The notes: generated from the letters alone by a model not told the origin. A stretch of 64,000 nt of DNA from Nemertoderma westbladi (GCA_032718475.1 JAUCBJ010002021.1:1-64000), one strand, 5' to 3'; counted from the first letter of the stretch, positions 12,649 through 25,100 are shown. Made by a program: numbers and translations.

Positions 12649-13532
12649 TTATCCGGTACTTACAGAAACATCCAGTGTATCCACTATCGATGTTCCGGAA
12701 GATGACTGCGATAACGGAGCGTACCGGTTATTTATTCCGCGCGTGGTGTTACTGGATTCCGTGGGCGTTACCGGTATGGCGTTACCAACAGAACGGCCCG
12801 GGGTGACCGAGCCTTCTGTTAGCACCCCCCTCCTCCTATTGCTTCTCATAACCTGAAACCCCGATGGAATAGACGATTTCAGCTTGGTTAAGTCATCCTC
12901 GGTAGCAATCCGGATTGGCTTCAGGTCTTCGCCCACCTTCACTAGAATCTGACCGTTGATTGTAAAGTAAGAATGGATTAGGTTATCAGCTCTTAACCTG
13001 GCCCCCGATCTAAGCATCGACGCGCGATGTGGGGTGAGATGTTCCGATATAGAGATTGGAGATTTTAGGGATTTCTTAGCTTTGAGTGCTGCGAGGCGCG
13101 GCGCATGTCCTAGAAAACGCACAATGAGAGGTCGGGCCGGTTTATCAGGAGCCCCAGGAAACCGCGAGGGGCCTAGGCGATGAAAAACATCGACTTTATC
13201 CTGGTGGATACCGATGATTTTAAGTATACTTAGTAATTTTTCATACTCGATTTCCGACGACCGGGATTCAGCGAGACCGTGTATCAAAATGTTATGACGC
13301 CGTGAATATTGCTCCAGGTCATCGTTTCGTGCTGTAAGTACTGAAGTACTGAATTTGCAGATAGCAGATCTGCATTCTGATCTTGAAGTACAGCAATGTG
13401 CGATTTCAAAGATGAGATGCAGTCTGTATCCGTTTTTACGGCTTTAATGTCATCCTTAACACCTCGGAGTTCCCCCTTAATTTCATTCAGGGCTTGAAGG
13501 ATATCGTCACCAACATCCTTCCAAGCAGGCAT
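12649..13532 (-). pseudogene. LINE ORF1 protein (coiled coil + RNA-binding region)
   Basis: Two frames, 13532-13284 and 13287-12649, join to one ORF1 through a frameshift near 13320. The N-terminus (ALNEIKGELRGVKDDIKAVK) predicts a coiled coil for trimerisation. At the break the - strand encodes EQYSRRHNILIHGLAES, the hallmark start of the RNA-recognition-like domain of L1/CR1-type ORF1 proteins. It continues with VDVFHRLGPSR and RPLIVRFLGHAPR, the strand segments of that domain. About 300 codons in all. In intact elements the protein binds element RNA in ribonucleoprotein particles. The C-terminal 70 residues are Ser/Thr/Arg-rich. Confidence 0.8.
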
Positions 13533-14494
13533 TATTACAGTTTACAGTATTATGTAGATTGACTCAGTGTATTTCGTTTGATTCTAATTCCTTTGATGTA
13601 TGTTCTGTGAGTCTGAGAGTGCGGAAAAGCTGTATAGCTGCAGTACGGTAGGCTGGTTTACAAATTTACATCATGCAGTAGTAGGCCTACAGGTGTCTGC
13701 ACCCTGCACAGTAATGTACAGATGTAACCAGGTAACAGTGCAAGGTCGGGCTAAAATACCGTATTATTTTCGACCTAATCAGAAATTAATTACAGTAAAC
13801 TAAGAAATAGAAATCAATCAAAGGGGAAAAGAGCGCCTATCCAAGCATTCGTGATTTATTGGGCACACTTTAGTAATACACCAATCAGCATAACAATCCA
13901 TAGTTTATACTTACCAATTTCGTTCTTAACGCACAATTCACAATCAGCAGTCAAATAACAATCGCAATCTACAGTTTAGCTAGCAATTCACAACTCGCAA
14001 TTCGCAACTCGCAACGTAAAGGACGCAGATCTCTCCCGGCTACGTCTAGGCTTCCTAACTAACCCAATTCCTGCCCCCCTAATACTACAAAATAGAGACA
14101 AAACCTGGATCATCAGCCCCCAATTACTGCGCCGGCGTACCTGACCCACTCTACGCTGCAAACTTGCGCGCGCAATAGTAATCCCCCCAATGTTGCTTGT
14201 CTTTGAATCCTCCGCACTCCCGTCGTCGCTAACCCCCCGATGCACCTGCCGCGCTTACCGGTACCCTAGCCCTCCATCTGAATGAGTAGCTACCGTAGCG
14301 GCACATGCAAATCTCAAAGTCTGACAGTCTAAGAAATCCCGTAGGATTATTGTCGAAAGGAATCACATAGAACCATTTACTAAAGGGTAGAAATCATAGT
14401 TCCAATTTGTAATTAACAGCGATCATTGAGATTGATTGAGAAACACAATAAGAATCAAACAGAAATTGCAAATTAGCGAATCATTGCAAGAAAA
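13533..14494. other. No gene recognised; short CGCAATTCACAACT-type repeats
   Basis: Possibly 5' UTR of the - strand LINE. Near 13925-14020 there is an irregular run of ACAATTC/CGCAACTCGCAA words. A Ser/Arg-rich open frame at 13988-14245 on the - strand has no recognisable domain and is not called. Confidence 0.35.
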
Positions 14495-14559
14495 TCAAAA
14501 GGGCAGTAATTTACACAGAAAAACTAAGCATCGAATAGTTGAAGGTAAGCTGTGTGGTG

Positions 14560-14830
14560 GATGACTAAGGATGTGTGGAATGTGGAATTGAGATAGGTAA
14601 CAATGGAAGTAGGCCAATTTATAGGTATAGGTATGAATCGCTGGTTCAGGTAGATTATTTATGTGTTTAGAGTGATGAAGAAAACTGGCAGCGTCGGCGA
14701 AAAGCGTATTAAATATTGATGAAACATTTGGTAGATCATTTATAAAGATAACAAACAGGAGTGGCCCAAGCAAACTTCCCTGGGGCACACCAGTTTGGAT
14801 CAGTAATTCAGAGGATCTAACGCCATCTAC
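14560..14830 (-). pseudogene. LINE reverse transcriptase palm fragment
   Basis: The - strand encodes TGVPQGSLLGPLLFVIFIND followed by SSIFNTLFADAASF. These are RT motif B (GVPQGSxLGPLLF) and motif C, here FADA in place of the catalytic F/YADD, so the second aspartate is lost. Jockey/CR1-type non-LTR element. The 21-bp minisatellite begins where motif B should continue upstream, and no other part of this copy is seen. Confidence 0.85.
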
Positions 14831-15160
14831 TGTAGTAAACTGGTATAGTAACTAGTTCGGTTTGTATAGTATCTAGTTTGGTTGGTATAGTAACTAGTTT
14901 GGTTGGTATAGTAACTAGTTTGGTTGGTATAGTAACTAGTTTGGTTGGTATAGTAACTAGTTTGGTTGGTATAGTAACTAGTTTGGTTGGTATAGTAACT
15001 AGTTTGGTTTTTATAGTAACTAGTTTGGTTGGTAAAGTAACTAGTTTGGTTGGTATAGTAACTAGTTTGGTTTTTATAGTAACTAGTTTGGTTGGTAAAG
15101 TAACTAGTTTGGTTGGTATAGTAACTAGTTTGGTCTTTATAGTAACTAGTAGTACCATTA
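14822..15160. repeat. 21-bp minisatellite, about 15 copies
   Basis: Tandem copies of a 21-bp unit (TAGTAACTAGTTTGGTTGGTA) with a TTTTA or TTGGTAA variant in some copies. Because 21 is a multiple of 3, several frames stay open on both strands, giving spurious repetitive ORFs. It abuts the LINE RT fragment. Confidence 0.95.
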
Positions 15161-15296
15161 TTAGTAGTCATTAGTAGCAGAATTCGCCTTCAGAAATAAA
15201 ATATGATATTGAACTTCGACAGGAGTACAGTAGTTTGTACAGTATAAGAGTAAAGGATTTCGGTTTTGAGTAAGAAGGCTTCATTAAGGAAGTAGA

Positions 15297-15301
15297 GTAG
15301 G
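15297..15301. repeat. Target site duplication GTAGG (left) of outer BEL element
   Basis: GTAGG directly precedes the TGTTCGCGC terminus at 15302 and recurs right after the opposite terminus at 41274-41278. Five base pairs is the expected duplication size for BEL/Pao integrases. Confidence 0.85.
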
Positions 15302-15805
15302 TGTTCGCGCTTTTAAACCTTTAGCAGTTTAACCTGCCAATTTTAGTTGTCCTCTTGTTTATAAATCGACTTTAGCCTATATCAATTACCTAGTGTACTG
15401 AAGTTACATCAGCCGAAGCCAGTCCGTGCGCGACCTATCACCCACGGTTTTGGGAGACTGGATTCGGATTCCTTGAGAGTGATTGCGGTGTAGACCTACT
15501 GTATTATTCGATTGATCGTTACTATATAATCTCTGACAAATATATTTACTTTCGGGGAAATATTAACTGTTCCTTTAGGACGTGGCGTTTTAAGTATAAA
15601 AACAGAGTTATGACTTATACTAATCACAACTAGATGGCCACAGAGTTTCGTAAATAGCGCATTCTTTAGGAGATGCTTTATTAACCTTCACACTACTTCA
15701 CACGACTTCACACTACTTCACACTAATCTGCCGACCGTCGCTGAATTTGATCATATATAAGGAGGATCGCAACTGACACATGTAGGGATTATGAAATAGC
15801 GGTAG
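15302..15805 (-). repeat. Truncated 3' LTR of outer BEL element
   Basis: Nearly identical to 40150-40648, the inner part of the outer 5' LTR. On the - strand it is the distal 504 bp of the LTR ending GCGCGAACA; about 620 bp of its proximal part is gone. The match breaks off abruptly after GGATTATGAAATAGC. Confidence 0.9.
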
Positions 15806-18800
15806 TTCGGGCTCACTTACCTGACTCGTGCGGGTTCTGTCAAATTCTGTGTGCAGCAAGATGTGATGTTTCGCACCGCACTTAGCACACCTCGCATCTG
15901 AGTAACAGGTCCGCCGTTGGTGTTCTCGTCTGAGGCAATTATAACACAACCGCTTATCCCACATGACATTACGTCTATCCTTCAGTGATTTCTTCAAGAA
16001 TTCATCACACCCACTCAAGCGATGTGGCCCGTCGCACAATACACATTTGGGCTTGATGTTACTTACTTTAACCTGTGTTGTGTTGTGCACACTGGTTCTT
16101 TCATCGGGCTTTCTTCCATGAATTATCTTAGGAGACGTAGGAGGAGTTGTTACCTGTTCTCTCCTATCACTGGTTCGAGACTTAGATTTACTTACGTCTT
16201 TCCTCGTTTTATTGACATAATAAGATCTTTCAGTGTCCTTACTGCTGTTTTCCTCGTAGGAGGTTTGGCTTTCGCCATCGTCCGTATAACACACTGGTGT
16301 TACCTTTCTCCTAGAAACAGGTTTTTTACTCACCTTACTTTCCGGTGTCTTCTCTCTGGACTGCTTTAGGAGCTGTAATCTTACCTCTCCATTTAAGAAT
16401 GACATGAGATCAGCCATAGTAGGGTCTCTTTGTTGCTGGTCCATCATATAGAGAACCTTTTTGTCCCAGCGAGTACCTACTCCACCCTTTGACAAAATAG
16501 ATGCTACGGCTCCAACAACCATAGAACTCTGGTATTCTTAAGACTTACCTAACCAATCCTGCTGTCTACAGATCTCTTGAATCTCATCGGAAAACTCTAT
16601 AATCCCGCTGCTAAGAAACTTTCGGGGCGCTACTAATTTCGCATACAAATACCTAGCTATGTTTGTCCTATTCCCATACCTTATGTTTAGTGTATCCCAA
16701 ACTTGTCTTAATCCGTCTGGATGTCCAATAAACTTTAACGCCATTAACTTGGGAGGTCTTTCCAAGCACTCGATGAGGAATCGAAGTTTCTCTCCGTTGG
16801 ATAGTACAGAGTTCTGTATGTTATCTTTATAATATTCATTAAAAGGTAACCATTTCATCCCATCTCCATTGAACTTGACGACCTCTCCCACCTTCACCGC
16901 TTGACGGGCTTCGGTTCTAGCCAATTGACGTGTAAAACTTTCTTGAGCCATCGTATTATTTAATATCGAGTTATCGGTATATAAATTTCTTGGATTATGA
17001 TCAGATCTGTATGGGATATCATTATCAACGGGTTTATAATTACCCTTAATAGGGTTTACTATAGGAGTTTCTACTTCACTAGCAGTATAAATGCGTGTAG
17101 GCTCCACACCTTGCGCATGAAATACTTCAGACCTAACGGGTTGATACATTGTTACAGGGGGTGGTGGTATACCCAACCCATTTGTATATTTACTAATTTA
17201 TTGCGCTCTAAAGCAATACTTTGTTGTACTTCTTGCAACTCAAACCTACTCTCTCTCACTGTTCCCTTTAACTGCTGAACAGTCCCTTCCAATTCTCGGA
17301 CCTGCTGTGAAGACCTTTGTCTATGGTCTTCCAGTTGCCCGAGCAGGCGATTCATCCCCCGCCGTCCCTCATCCACCCACTCAACCGCTGAAGCGGGAGC
17401 CGCCAACATAGTAGCAGGGTGACGCATAGGGACGACGGGAGACAAGTCATTTATGTCTTGCTCGGCGTCCAGGACCGGATGTGGTTCCGGGGCTTGTCTA
17501 CTGTGCACAGGTAGTTTAGTACTGTGCAAAGGGAATTTAGAGTTAGGTTCTGGAAGTACAGGGGTCTCTATCCCAAGACTTCAATGACAGGCCTAATTAT
17601 TTCGGGCTCGTCTACTATAGTAGGGAGTCTTTCTACTCTAATAATTTGGTCTGTGGGCTCTTGATTACTTAAATCTACATTAGCCAGTTGCCTTCTCACC
17701 GCAGGAGGTAAATTAGGTAACTTCTGACGGTTTGTCGCTCTTCTACGTCCACTTGAACGAGATTTATTACCTCTACCTTCAGTATCTGTTGTATCACCTT
17801 CATCAGAGGAGGTGAATCCCTGTCTTCTGGGAGTAGATCGACTCAGTAGTTGCATCTGAGTAGCTGCCCTTTGTTTGTTCAAGTAATCTTGTTTCGCCTG
17901 AAGGTTCTCCAACTCTAGTTGGGTTGTCGCTTCAGATGCCTTCCTTTCTGCTTCTGCCACTGCTGCTTTTCTTTCAGCCTCTGTTGCTGCCGCCTTTCTT
18001 TCTAATTCTGCCGCTGCCGCTGCCGCTGCCGCTGCCGCTGCCGCTTTTCTATCAGATTTTGCCGCTGCCGCTGACCTTTCAGCTTCCGCCGCCTTTCTTT
18101 CAGCTTCTGCCGCTGCTGCCAACTTTCGGTCTTCTATTTGCCGTTTATTTATTTGTTCTTCTTGGTCCATAATGATGAGGATGCTTTCATCAAATTTAGC
18201 CTGCTCCGCAGCTAATATTTCAGCATCTAACGAGTCCAACACAAATTTAGCTCCCTCACTATTAGGGTGAAGTCCAGCTAGCCGTCTCCTTAGCTCTTTG
18301 TCACCTATAAATCATTGATAGTCCGACAGATAGATGTCAATAGCATCCTTCTTCTGAGGTTTTTCGGATATAGCTTCGCCTTCCACCTGAGAAAAGGTAG
18401 CGTCTGTTGATTCTCTGTGGGTCATGCGCTCAGTTAGCTGAACTTTCCATTGTGTCATTCCCTGGACTTTAAGACTCACCCGTTGGAACCAAGTTTTTAC
18501 GGCCACTTGCAACGACGTGTCTTGGCTCCTCTTCGAGGCTTCCTCAAAGGCTGAAAGGATTAGTCTGATCCGTAAAATTCGTTCTCGCACTTGATAAAGT
18601 AGCTCTCCCTGCTCTTGAGGTCCTTGATGTTGTTGAAATAGGTGATCTTCTAATCGCTCCAAAGAGCTGAAGAATCCCTGGACATATCCTGCTGCTGACC
18701 CCTTCCATACAGCTGGATCTCGGGTGTCCCTTACTATTCCCATCCTGTATAAGTCCTCCCAGGCAGCTTCTGATAAGGCAAACGGGAGTCCGGGTCTGGG

Positions 18801-19066
18801 GAAGTTCCATTGCGTCTCGACAATAGACCTCAGTTCCTCCATCGTGTATCCCGCATAACTGTCCCTGGTCGATCGCTTACTTCTCGCCCAATCGATTTGA
18901 TGTTCCTCCACAGTGATCAATACTCTAGTGAGTACGGCTCCAGGAAGAATTATAAGTGGATCTGGATAAACTGCTTCTGCCATCCTTACTCCGATCTCGG
19001 GCGTCAACTCTTCAGTGTCTGAACTACTAGAGTTATCGTGCCGTTGAGAAATAAGTTCTCGGTTCA
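15806..19066 (-). pseudogene. gag of outer BEL element (3' part), with stops and frameshifts
   Basis: The gag polyprotein in five - strand segments: 19067-18312, 18242-17568, 17529-17152, 17176-16538 and 16522-15713. They are separated by an in-frame stop after LSDYQ, frame changes near 17560 and 17165, and a stop after DWLGKS. Domains in order: N-terminal region (SAAGYVQGFFSSLERLEDH), alanine-rich coiled coil (about 18130-17960), a spacer with PRRQGFTSSDEG, a DUF1759-type capsid region (VVKFNGDGMKWLPFNEYYKD), then zinc knuckles (CYNCLRREHQRRTC). The frame runs out in LTR sequence after SQVSEPELP. Its uninterrupted FSSLERLEDHLFQQ shows where the inner copy's gag took an extra insert. Confidence 0.9.
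19062..19066. repeat. Target site duplication GTTCA (left) of inner BEL element
   Basis: GTTCA immediately precedes TGTAAAGG at 19067 and recurs at 38635-38639 right after the other LTR. Removing 19067-38634 and one GTTCA rejoins the outer gag between QEAAVK(stop)QQHLN and RELISQR, matching the continuous gag of the inner copy. Confidence 0.95.
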
Positions 19067-20234
19067 TGTAAAGGCTTTTGTGTAATTAGCCGGTTATTTT
19101 CCCCGTAAAGTACTCTGTAGTTAGTTTACTAGGCATAAAAAGGCCGTGTCCTTACTGTACTGGTGTTTTAGAGGACATAAAAGTAATTTCTTCTGTAGGT
19201 GTACTTTAGCGGACATAATCCGCAATTTTGTGACGCAATAAGCCGGATCCTCTTGAAAACAGTGTGGCTACCATGACGACGGCTAACAGCTGATATTGCC
19301 ACGTCGAACATTTCTTTGTTCTTTGTTCTCTCTTTGTTCGGTCGACCAATCAGAGCGTTTTTTGACTCTGTGTTGAAGGTTGGATACAGAAACTCATGAA
19401 TTCAGTGTATATGTTTTTGCCCAGAGCCTAAGAACACCGGCTTTTGGCACCTCCGTGTTTCAGTCTTTAGCTTAACATTAGTAGGCTTAATTATAGAACG
19501 TATATCTGTTATCTTATCTCACTTACTTAACAAAACAATCATAACAATTCAATTCAACTACAAACACCGCATTTTTACTGCTTTTACTGTCGGTTATTCA
19601 TTATATTTGTTGATGGAATATTATATCGGAATACTGATCAATAATCAGACACCCCAATCTTCTTGATATACTAAAGGTTAGAGAGACCGGATACATATAA
19701 CGATTGCGACTTACATTAAGTGGTTTGAAGTGAATCTAATGCTATTTCATAGGCCCGACATAAATTGTCTGTTGCTCTCTTTATATGTGACTAAAATTAG
19801 TGAAGGTCGGCAGATTAGTGTGCAGTATTGTGCAGCATTGTGTATGATTGTAACTGATAACAAAGCATCTCCTAAAGAATGCACCATATACGTGAATCTA
19901 TAGCCATTCCGTTGTGTCTAGTTTAAGTCATAACTCTGTTTACATATTTAGAGCGCCACGTCCTAAAGGAACTGTTAATATTTCCCGAAAGTGAATAATA
20001 TTTGTCAGAGATTATATATTACGATCAGTCGAATAATACAGTAGGCTTACACCTCAATCAAGTTAAGCTTCCGAATCCAGTCTCCCGGGTATATCCAGCG
20101 GGTGAATGGTTGTGCATAGACTGGCTTCGGCTAATGTAGTGTATCAAATACTCGTCATAGGCTAAAGACTATCTATCACCTAAAAGACATCCCAATTTGG
20201 CAGGTTAAACTGCTAAAGGTCTAAAAGCGCGAAC
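19067..20234 (+). repeat. 5' LTR of inner BEL element
   Basis: 1168 bp, starts TGTAAAGGCTTTTG and ends AAAGCGCGAACA. It matches 37465-38634 in the same orientation with only scattered differences (for example GTGTAATT versus GCGTAATT near the start). Confidence 0.95.
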
Positions 20235-22123
20235 ATTAATAGTTTTTATTCTTGATTGCACGTAGGCAATAAAGTTGAATGTACCGGTCGGACGGTGAAC
20301 TGTAGGCCTAACTGCCCAACCACCCGAACCGGTACTTACAGGTACCCAGTATTATTTCGATTGTGAAATATTGTATATTGTAGGCTGTTAGGGGATTAGG
20401 GATTGATCACCCCTTATTCCTTTGTATGGTTTACTTATTTCTGTCAGTTTTATTTATCTGTAAGTGTAATATTGAGCAGAGGGTGTGTAAGCCTGCTCAG
20501 ATTGTATAAATAATTTGTAGGCCGGATTGTTGTCTAGCTATTGTTAGGTCTGAGGCGATTGCAGTGTGTGTAGAGTGTCTGTCCGAAAAAGTGCTAGTTA
20601 GGAAGGTGGGGGCATCCAGTGCTGTAAGGTAAATCCCCCCCCCCCCCCCCCCGAAAGAATAAGTCGTACTACTCGGTTAGAACGCATACTAACTAACCAT
20701 TTCGGAGTCTGCACATACCGTAGTTTGTTTAGGCTTGATAGTAGTCTGTCAGTATTTAGTCTGCATTTTGTTTGAGTAGTTTGTACGCGTAGCATAATAT
20801 TTATTATTCAGAGTTTATGCGATTATTCGCAACATTCATATCCCCAAGTTTATTCCTGCAGTAATTGTGCTTGTTATACATACCGTTATAGTTAAACTAA
20901 CCCCGGTACTACATCAGGGCTGCTTGGCGTAGGTAAAGACTGGAGATTTTGTGCTTTGGTCACTCCGGCAGATACCGTGGTTCTTTTAGCTGTTCAAGTA
21001 TTTTTAACGACTGATTATTTGTTGTACAAGTACTTGTACCTAATTTAGGGTTTAGTGTACAGTACTTTCCGAAGGCAATTAGTGTGTAGGCAGTATATTT
21101 GTGTTGTAAAGTGGTTAATAGGCACGTTGGTTCTGGTAGACCGCGGTAATTAACTTCTGGGTAGGAACACTCCGTGATACATAATGTAGTACCTATAGCG
21201 ATACGGCTATAGGTCGTCAGACGGTGGTATTTTCCTATCTGGACAACGCAGTATATTTACTACTACTTATTATTTTCAAATACCGTAGTAACCTGTCCGT
21301 TGTAATAACCAGATATTCTAACCCTTTGTTAGGCTGGTTTGTAGATTCCCTGTAAACTTACCCTAAAAATTTGTATTTGTAATTTTTGTGTTTATTTAGA
21401 GATTGTAATCTCACCCCGATTGTACGTAATTTGTAGTAATAAGTAACTTAGGTAAATTAGAATTATTTGTTTTAGTGTCCAACAAGTAGCACTTCACTGA
21501 GAGCGCACAGCTTCTGTGTAGTGACTCCCCCCAGAAATAATAACATTTATTTCAAACATTGACAAAAAACCCATTTCAACGGGTATATATATATTATAAA
21601 TCAACTCAAACGATTTATAAATAGTAGGCCTGCCATATAATAATTAGGTCTAAATATCAGTTGGACTACTGCTTAAATAACGGTAATAAAGTAAGTTAAA
21701 GTAACCAAGTAACCCTTAAAATTCAGAAATTCAATTATTTAAATAATTGATATACCGGTATTCACGATAGGCCTATTATATATTTATAAATTTAGGCTGA
21801 AATTATACCGGTATTCTGTAATTAATTCTAGTTAATAATTATACTTATATATACTATAAGTGTAAACTGCATACCGGTATCCACGATAGGCCTATTATAT
21901 ATTTATATATATTTGTGCTAAAATTATATACCGGTATTCTGTGAAAAACCTAGTCTGTAATAAAATTTATATATACTATAAGCATACCGGTATTCTAATA
22001 TATTATATTATATATATATCAGGCTACACTGAGTAGCAGTATCGGTAATTAATTACTAGGCTAGCAGTTAATACTGAATTACTAGACTTGCTTAGACTGT
22101 AATATAGCAGTAGGCATACAACT
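20235..22123 (+). other. Leader (5' UTR) of inner BEL element
   Basis: An unusually long non-coding leader between the 5' LTR and gag. Immediately after the LTR the sequence is TTAATAGTTTTTATTC, conserved in the outer copy, with no obvious tRNA-complementary TGG primer site. It contains an 18-C run at 20635-20652 (a G run of 15 at 39736-39750 in the inverted outer copy) and AT-rich tandem blocks near 21745-22010. The outer copy lacks about 570 bp equivalent to 21612-22180, including the gag start. Confidence 0.75.
21745..22010. repeat. Tandem repeats with ACCGGTATTC motifs in BEL leader
   Basis: Two blocks of roughly 115-125 bp and a partial third share ATACCGGTAT, CCACGATAGGCCTATTATA and ATATATACTATAAG. 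They are absent from the outer copy, where this stretch is deleted. Confidence 0.7.
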
Positions 22124-25100
22124 GTGCAAACAAACATGTCTGATACTAAGCAGAACCTGTCAGACAGTTTATTAGATGTAACTATCTGCGACTCAGATAG
22201 GGGTGTAGAACCGTCTAGACCTAAGTTCAGTTCACCTCCCACTGTGAGGAAGGTCATCCCTCCTGTAGTAATATCAGACCCTAGGCTAGTCCAACATCGT
22301 AGGTCTATCATAGGCACTCGAGCTCAGGTCAAGCGGGACCAAGAAGCAGCGGAACAGCAACAACCCGCGAGCCAAGAACTTATTTCTCAGCGGCCCGACA
22401 GCTCCAGTAGTGCGGATACTGAAGAGCTGACACCCGAGCACGGAGCAAAGATGACGGATGCGGTTTATTCGGATCCCCTTCTCATCCTTCCTGCAGCCGT
22501 ACTCACTAGGTTATTGATTGCGGCGGAAGAACACCAGATCGATTGGGCGAGAAATAAGCAATCGACTAAAGATAGTTATGCGGGATACACAAGGGAAGAA
22601 CTGAAGTCTATTGTCGAGTCGCAATGGAACTTCCCCGGACCCGGACTCCCGTTTGATTTATCAGAAGCTGCCTGGGAAGACATACACCGGATGGGAGTAA
22701 CCAAGGAAACCATCGATCCAGCTGTGTGGAAGAGGTCCGCAGCCGGATACGCACAGGGATTCTTCAGCTCTATGGAGCGATCCTAAAGAGGTGAGGTCTC
22801 TATAGGGGGTCGCTAACAGGCGGCGGCGGACTCGTGAGGGTCTGGGGGCACGTTAAATCCCATATATAGTGCAGGGGAGATACTGAAGGCCCTCGTGTCG
22901 TGCGAACCATGAATCAACATGGTGCCGTGGTACCGTCTAGTCAGCCTGTTGCCGTACTGCCAGTCCTGTACACAGTAGGGGTGGTGGCTTAGTGTGATCT
23001 GTGGTTTATGTGGTCTATGTGGTAGGTCTATGTTTGGTATGTATGAGTTGACCAGACTCTTTACTGTCTCCGATCGGTTGCCAAAACGTGTCTTTTCCCA
23101 GGGTAGCACTATTGGAATGGAGGTGTTGCATCGGAATGGACAGGTTTCTGATGATTCCGTTGGTACTACTATTGGAATGGAGGTGGCACCCGGAATATCG
23201 GCTGCAAGGAGGGGTTGGTGTTGTAGTGTGGTCCGAGTGAATGATACTCTGGAATCTGTGGTTTGTGTGTGTACGTGGTATACGTGAGTGTATGTATGGC
23301 CTCTGCGAGTGGGTATGGGAACCCTTACCGGTTGGTTCAGTCGCCGCTGGTTATTAGTAGGACCATATCTTTACTGCGCCCCAGCATACTTTGTGCACAC
23401 AAAGTTATTTTGCCCTGACGGCAAAATAAGGTACTCTCGACTCTTTTATCAGTCGATACAATTTTGTCCCCTCTGATTTTGTCCCCGATTTTGTCTTTTC
23501 CGATTATGTCCTCTGTGTGTGCATGGTATGCGTCAGATTTGTGTTTACCATTGTGTACTTGATTTCGTGAGCATCTATTGAGTACACGTGTACAGTGACT
23601 GGTAAGTGGTTACTTGTTCCTAGCTTTCGAGCTAGTCAGTATTGTTTGCGGAACCGACTTCCCCTCAATACTGCCGGCGAGGCGGGTGAAAATGGTCAAT
23701 ATTCCATGTGGGTAGCGCAAGCCCGCTTGGGACAAGACCGTCGGTTTGGCTCAAGGGCGACCTTGATGCTCGATCGCTATCGACTGGTCCACCCGCCGGT
23801 TGACTCTCTGAGTTGCCTCAATGTACAGTCAGGCCACAGTAAGTTGACAGTAGCCGACCATCTGACTACACCGACGAGCTGTGCCGGTGTGATCGGGGGA
23901 TTGAAAAGTGAACCCAGGAAGCATCGGGCTACCCTACGGCCAGCTTGGTGAACTGGCCCCAAGGGTGGTGGGAAAGCGTCCGCCTCATGGGTGCGCCTCG
24001 GAGTCATCAGAGAGGAGCCCAGAAGGACGCAAGCGTAAAAGAACAACTGTTTCAACAACCCCAAGGACCTCAAGAGCAGGGACAACTGCTTTATCAAGTT
24101 AGAGAAAGAATTCTGCGAATCAGGCTAATCTTATCGGCCTTTGAGGAGGCTTCTAAAAGAAGACAAGACACGTCGTTGCAAGTTGCCGTAAAGACTTGGT
24201 TTCAACGGGTGAGTCTCCAGGTTCAAGGAACGGCTCAGTGGAAAGCTCAGCTGGAGGAGCGCTCAACCCATGGAGAATCAACAGACGCTACTTTTTCCCA
24301 AGTAGAAAGTGAAGCGACGGCAGAGAAACCGTATAAGAGGGATGCCATTGACATCTATCTGTCAGACTATCAGCGTTTTTTAGGAGATGAAGAGTTGAGG
24401 AGAAGGTTAGATGGACTTAGCCCTAATAGTGAAGGAACTCAGCGTGTGTTGGATGCCATCGATGTGGAAATGAGGGCTGCGAACCAGGCTAAATTTGATG
24501 AACGCCTCCGCATCACTAGAGTCCAAGAAGAACAAGTAAAGAAACAACGTATAGAAGACAGAAAGGCAGTGGCAGTAGCAGCAGCAGTGGCAGCGGCAGA
24601 AGCTGAAAGAAAAGCGGCAGCGGCAGCGGCAGCGGCAGAGGCAGAAGCGGAGAGAAAAGCGGCCGAAGCGGAAAGAAAGGCGGCAGTGGTAGCGGCCGAA
24701 GCGGAAAGAAAGGCAGCAGTGGCAGCTGCAGAGGCAGTGGCAGAAGCAGAACGGAGAGCGGCTGAAGAAACCACCCAACTAGAATTGGAAAACATTCAGG
24801 AGAATCAAGACTGCATAAATAAACAGTTAACAGCTAGTCAAATGCAGATGATGGGTCGATCTACTCCCAAAAGACAGGGATATACATCATCTGAGGAAGG
24901 CGATACCACCGATACTGAAGGCAAAGGAAATAGATCTCGTCTAAGCAGACGTAGAAGAACATCACACCGTCAGAAATTGCCTGATTTGCCTCCAGCTGTT
25001 AGAAGGCAACTAAATAACACCAACTTAGGTAGTACAGAACCCACAGACCAAATAATTAAAATAGAAAGACTCCCTACTATAGTAGATGAGCCTGAAATAA

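Larger units (their letters stand above)
11076..13540 (-). mobile_element. Internally deleted LINE (CR1/Jockey-like), - strand
   Basis: Read on the - strand: ORF1 (13532 to 12649), a gap, an RT thumb fragment (about 12030 to 11757), then a 3' end near 11080 with an AATTGAATTGAA-type tail. The order and common orientation fit one LINE from which most of ORF2 has gone. About 500 bp between ORF1 and the RT fragment is not recognised and includes a poly-A run near 12167. Confidence 0.6.

Noticed and set aside
14817-15174. Repetitive proteins encoded on both strands (LVTIPTK and related repeats)
   Set aside because: Open frames are a by-product of a 21-bp minisatellite whose period is a multiple of three.
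20635-20652. Functional C-tract in the leader
   Set aside because: Homopolymer length differs between copies (18 C versus 15 G inverted) and such runs are prone to slippage and sequencing error.
24407-24795. - strand frames rich in Cys/Phe/Arg or Ser/Ala
   Set aside because: Shadows of the alanine/glutamate-rich coiled coil of gag on the + strand.
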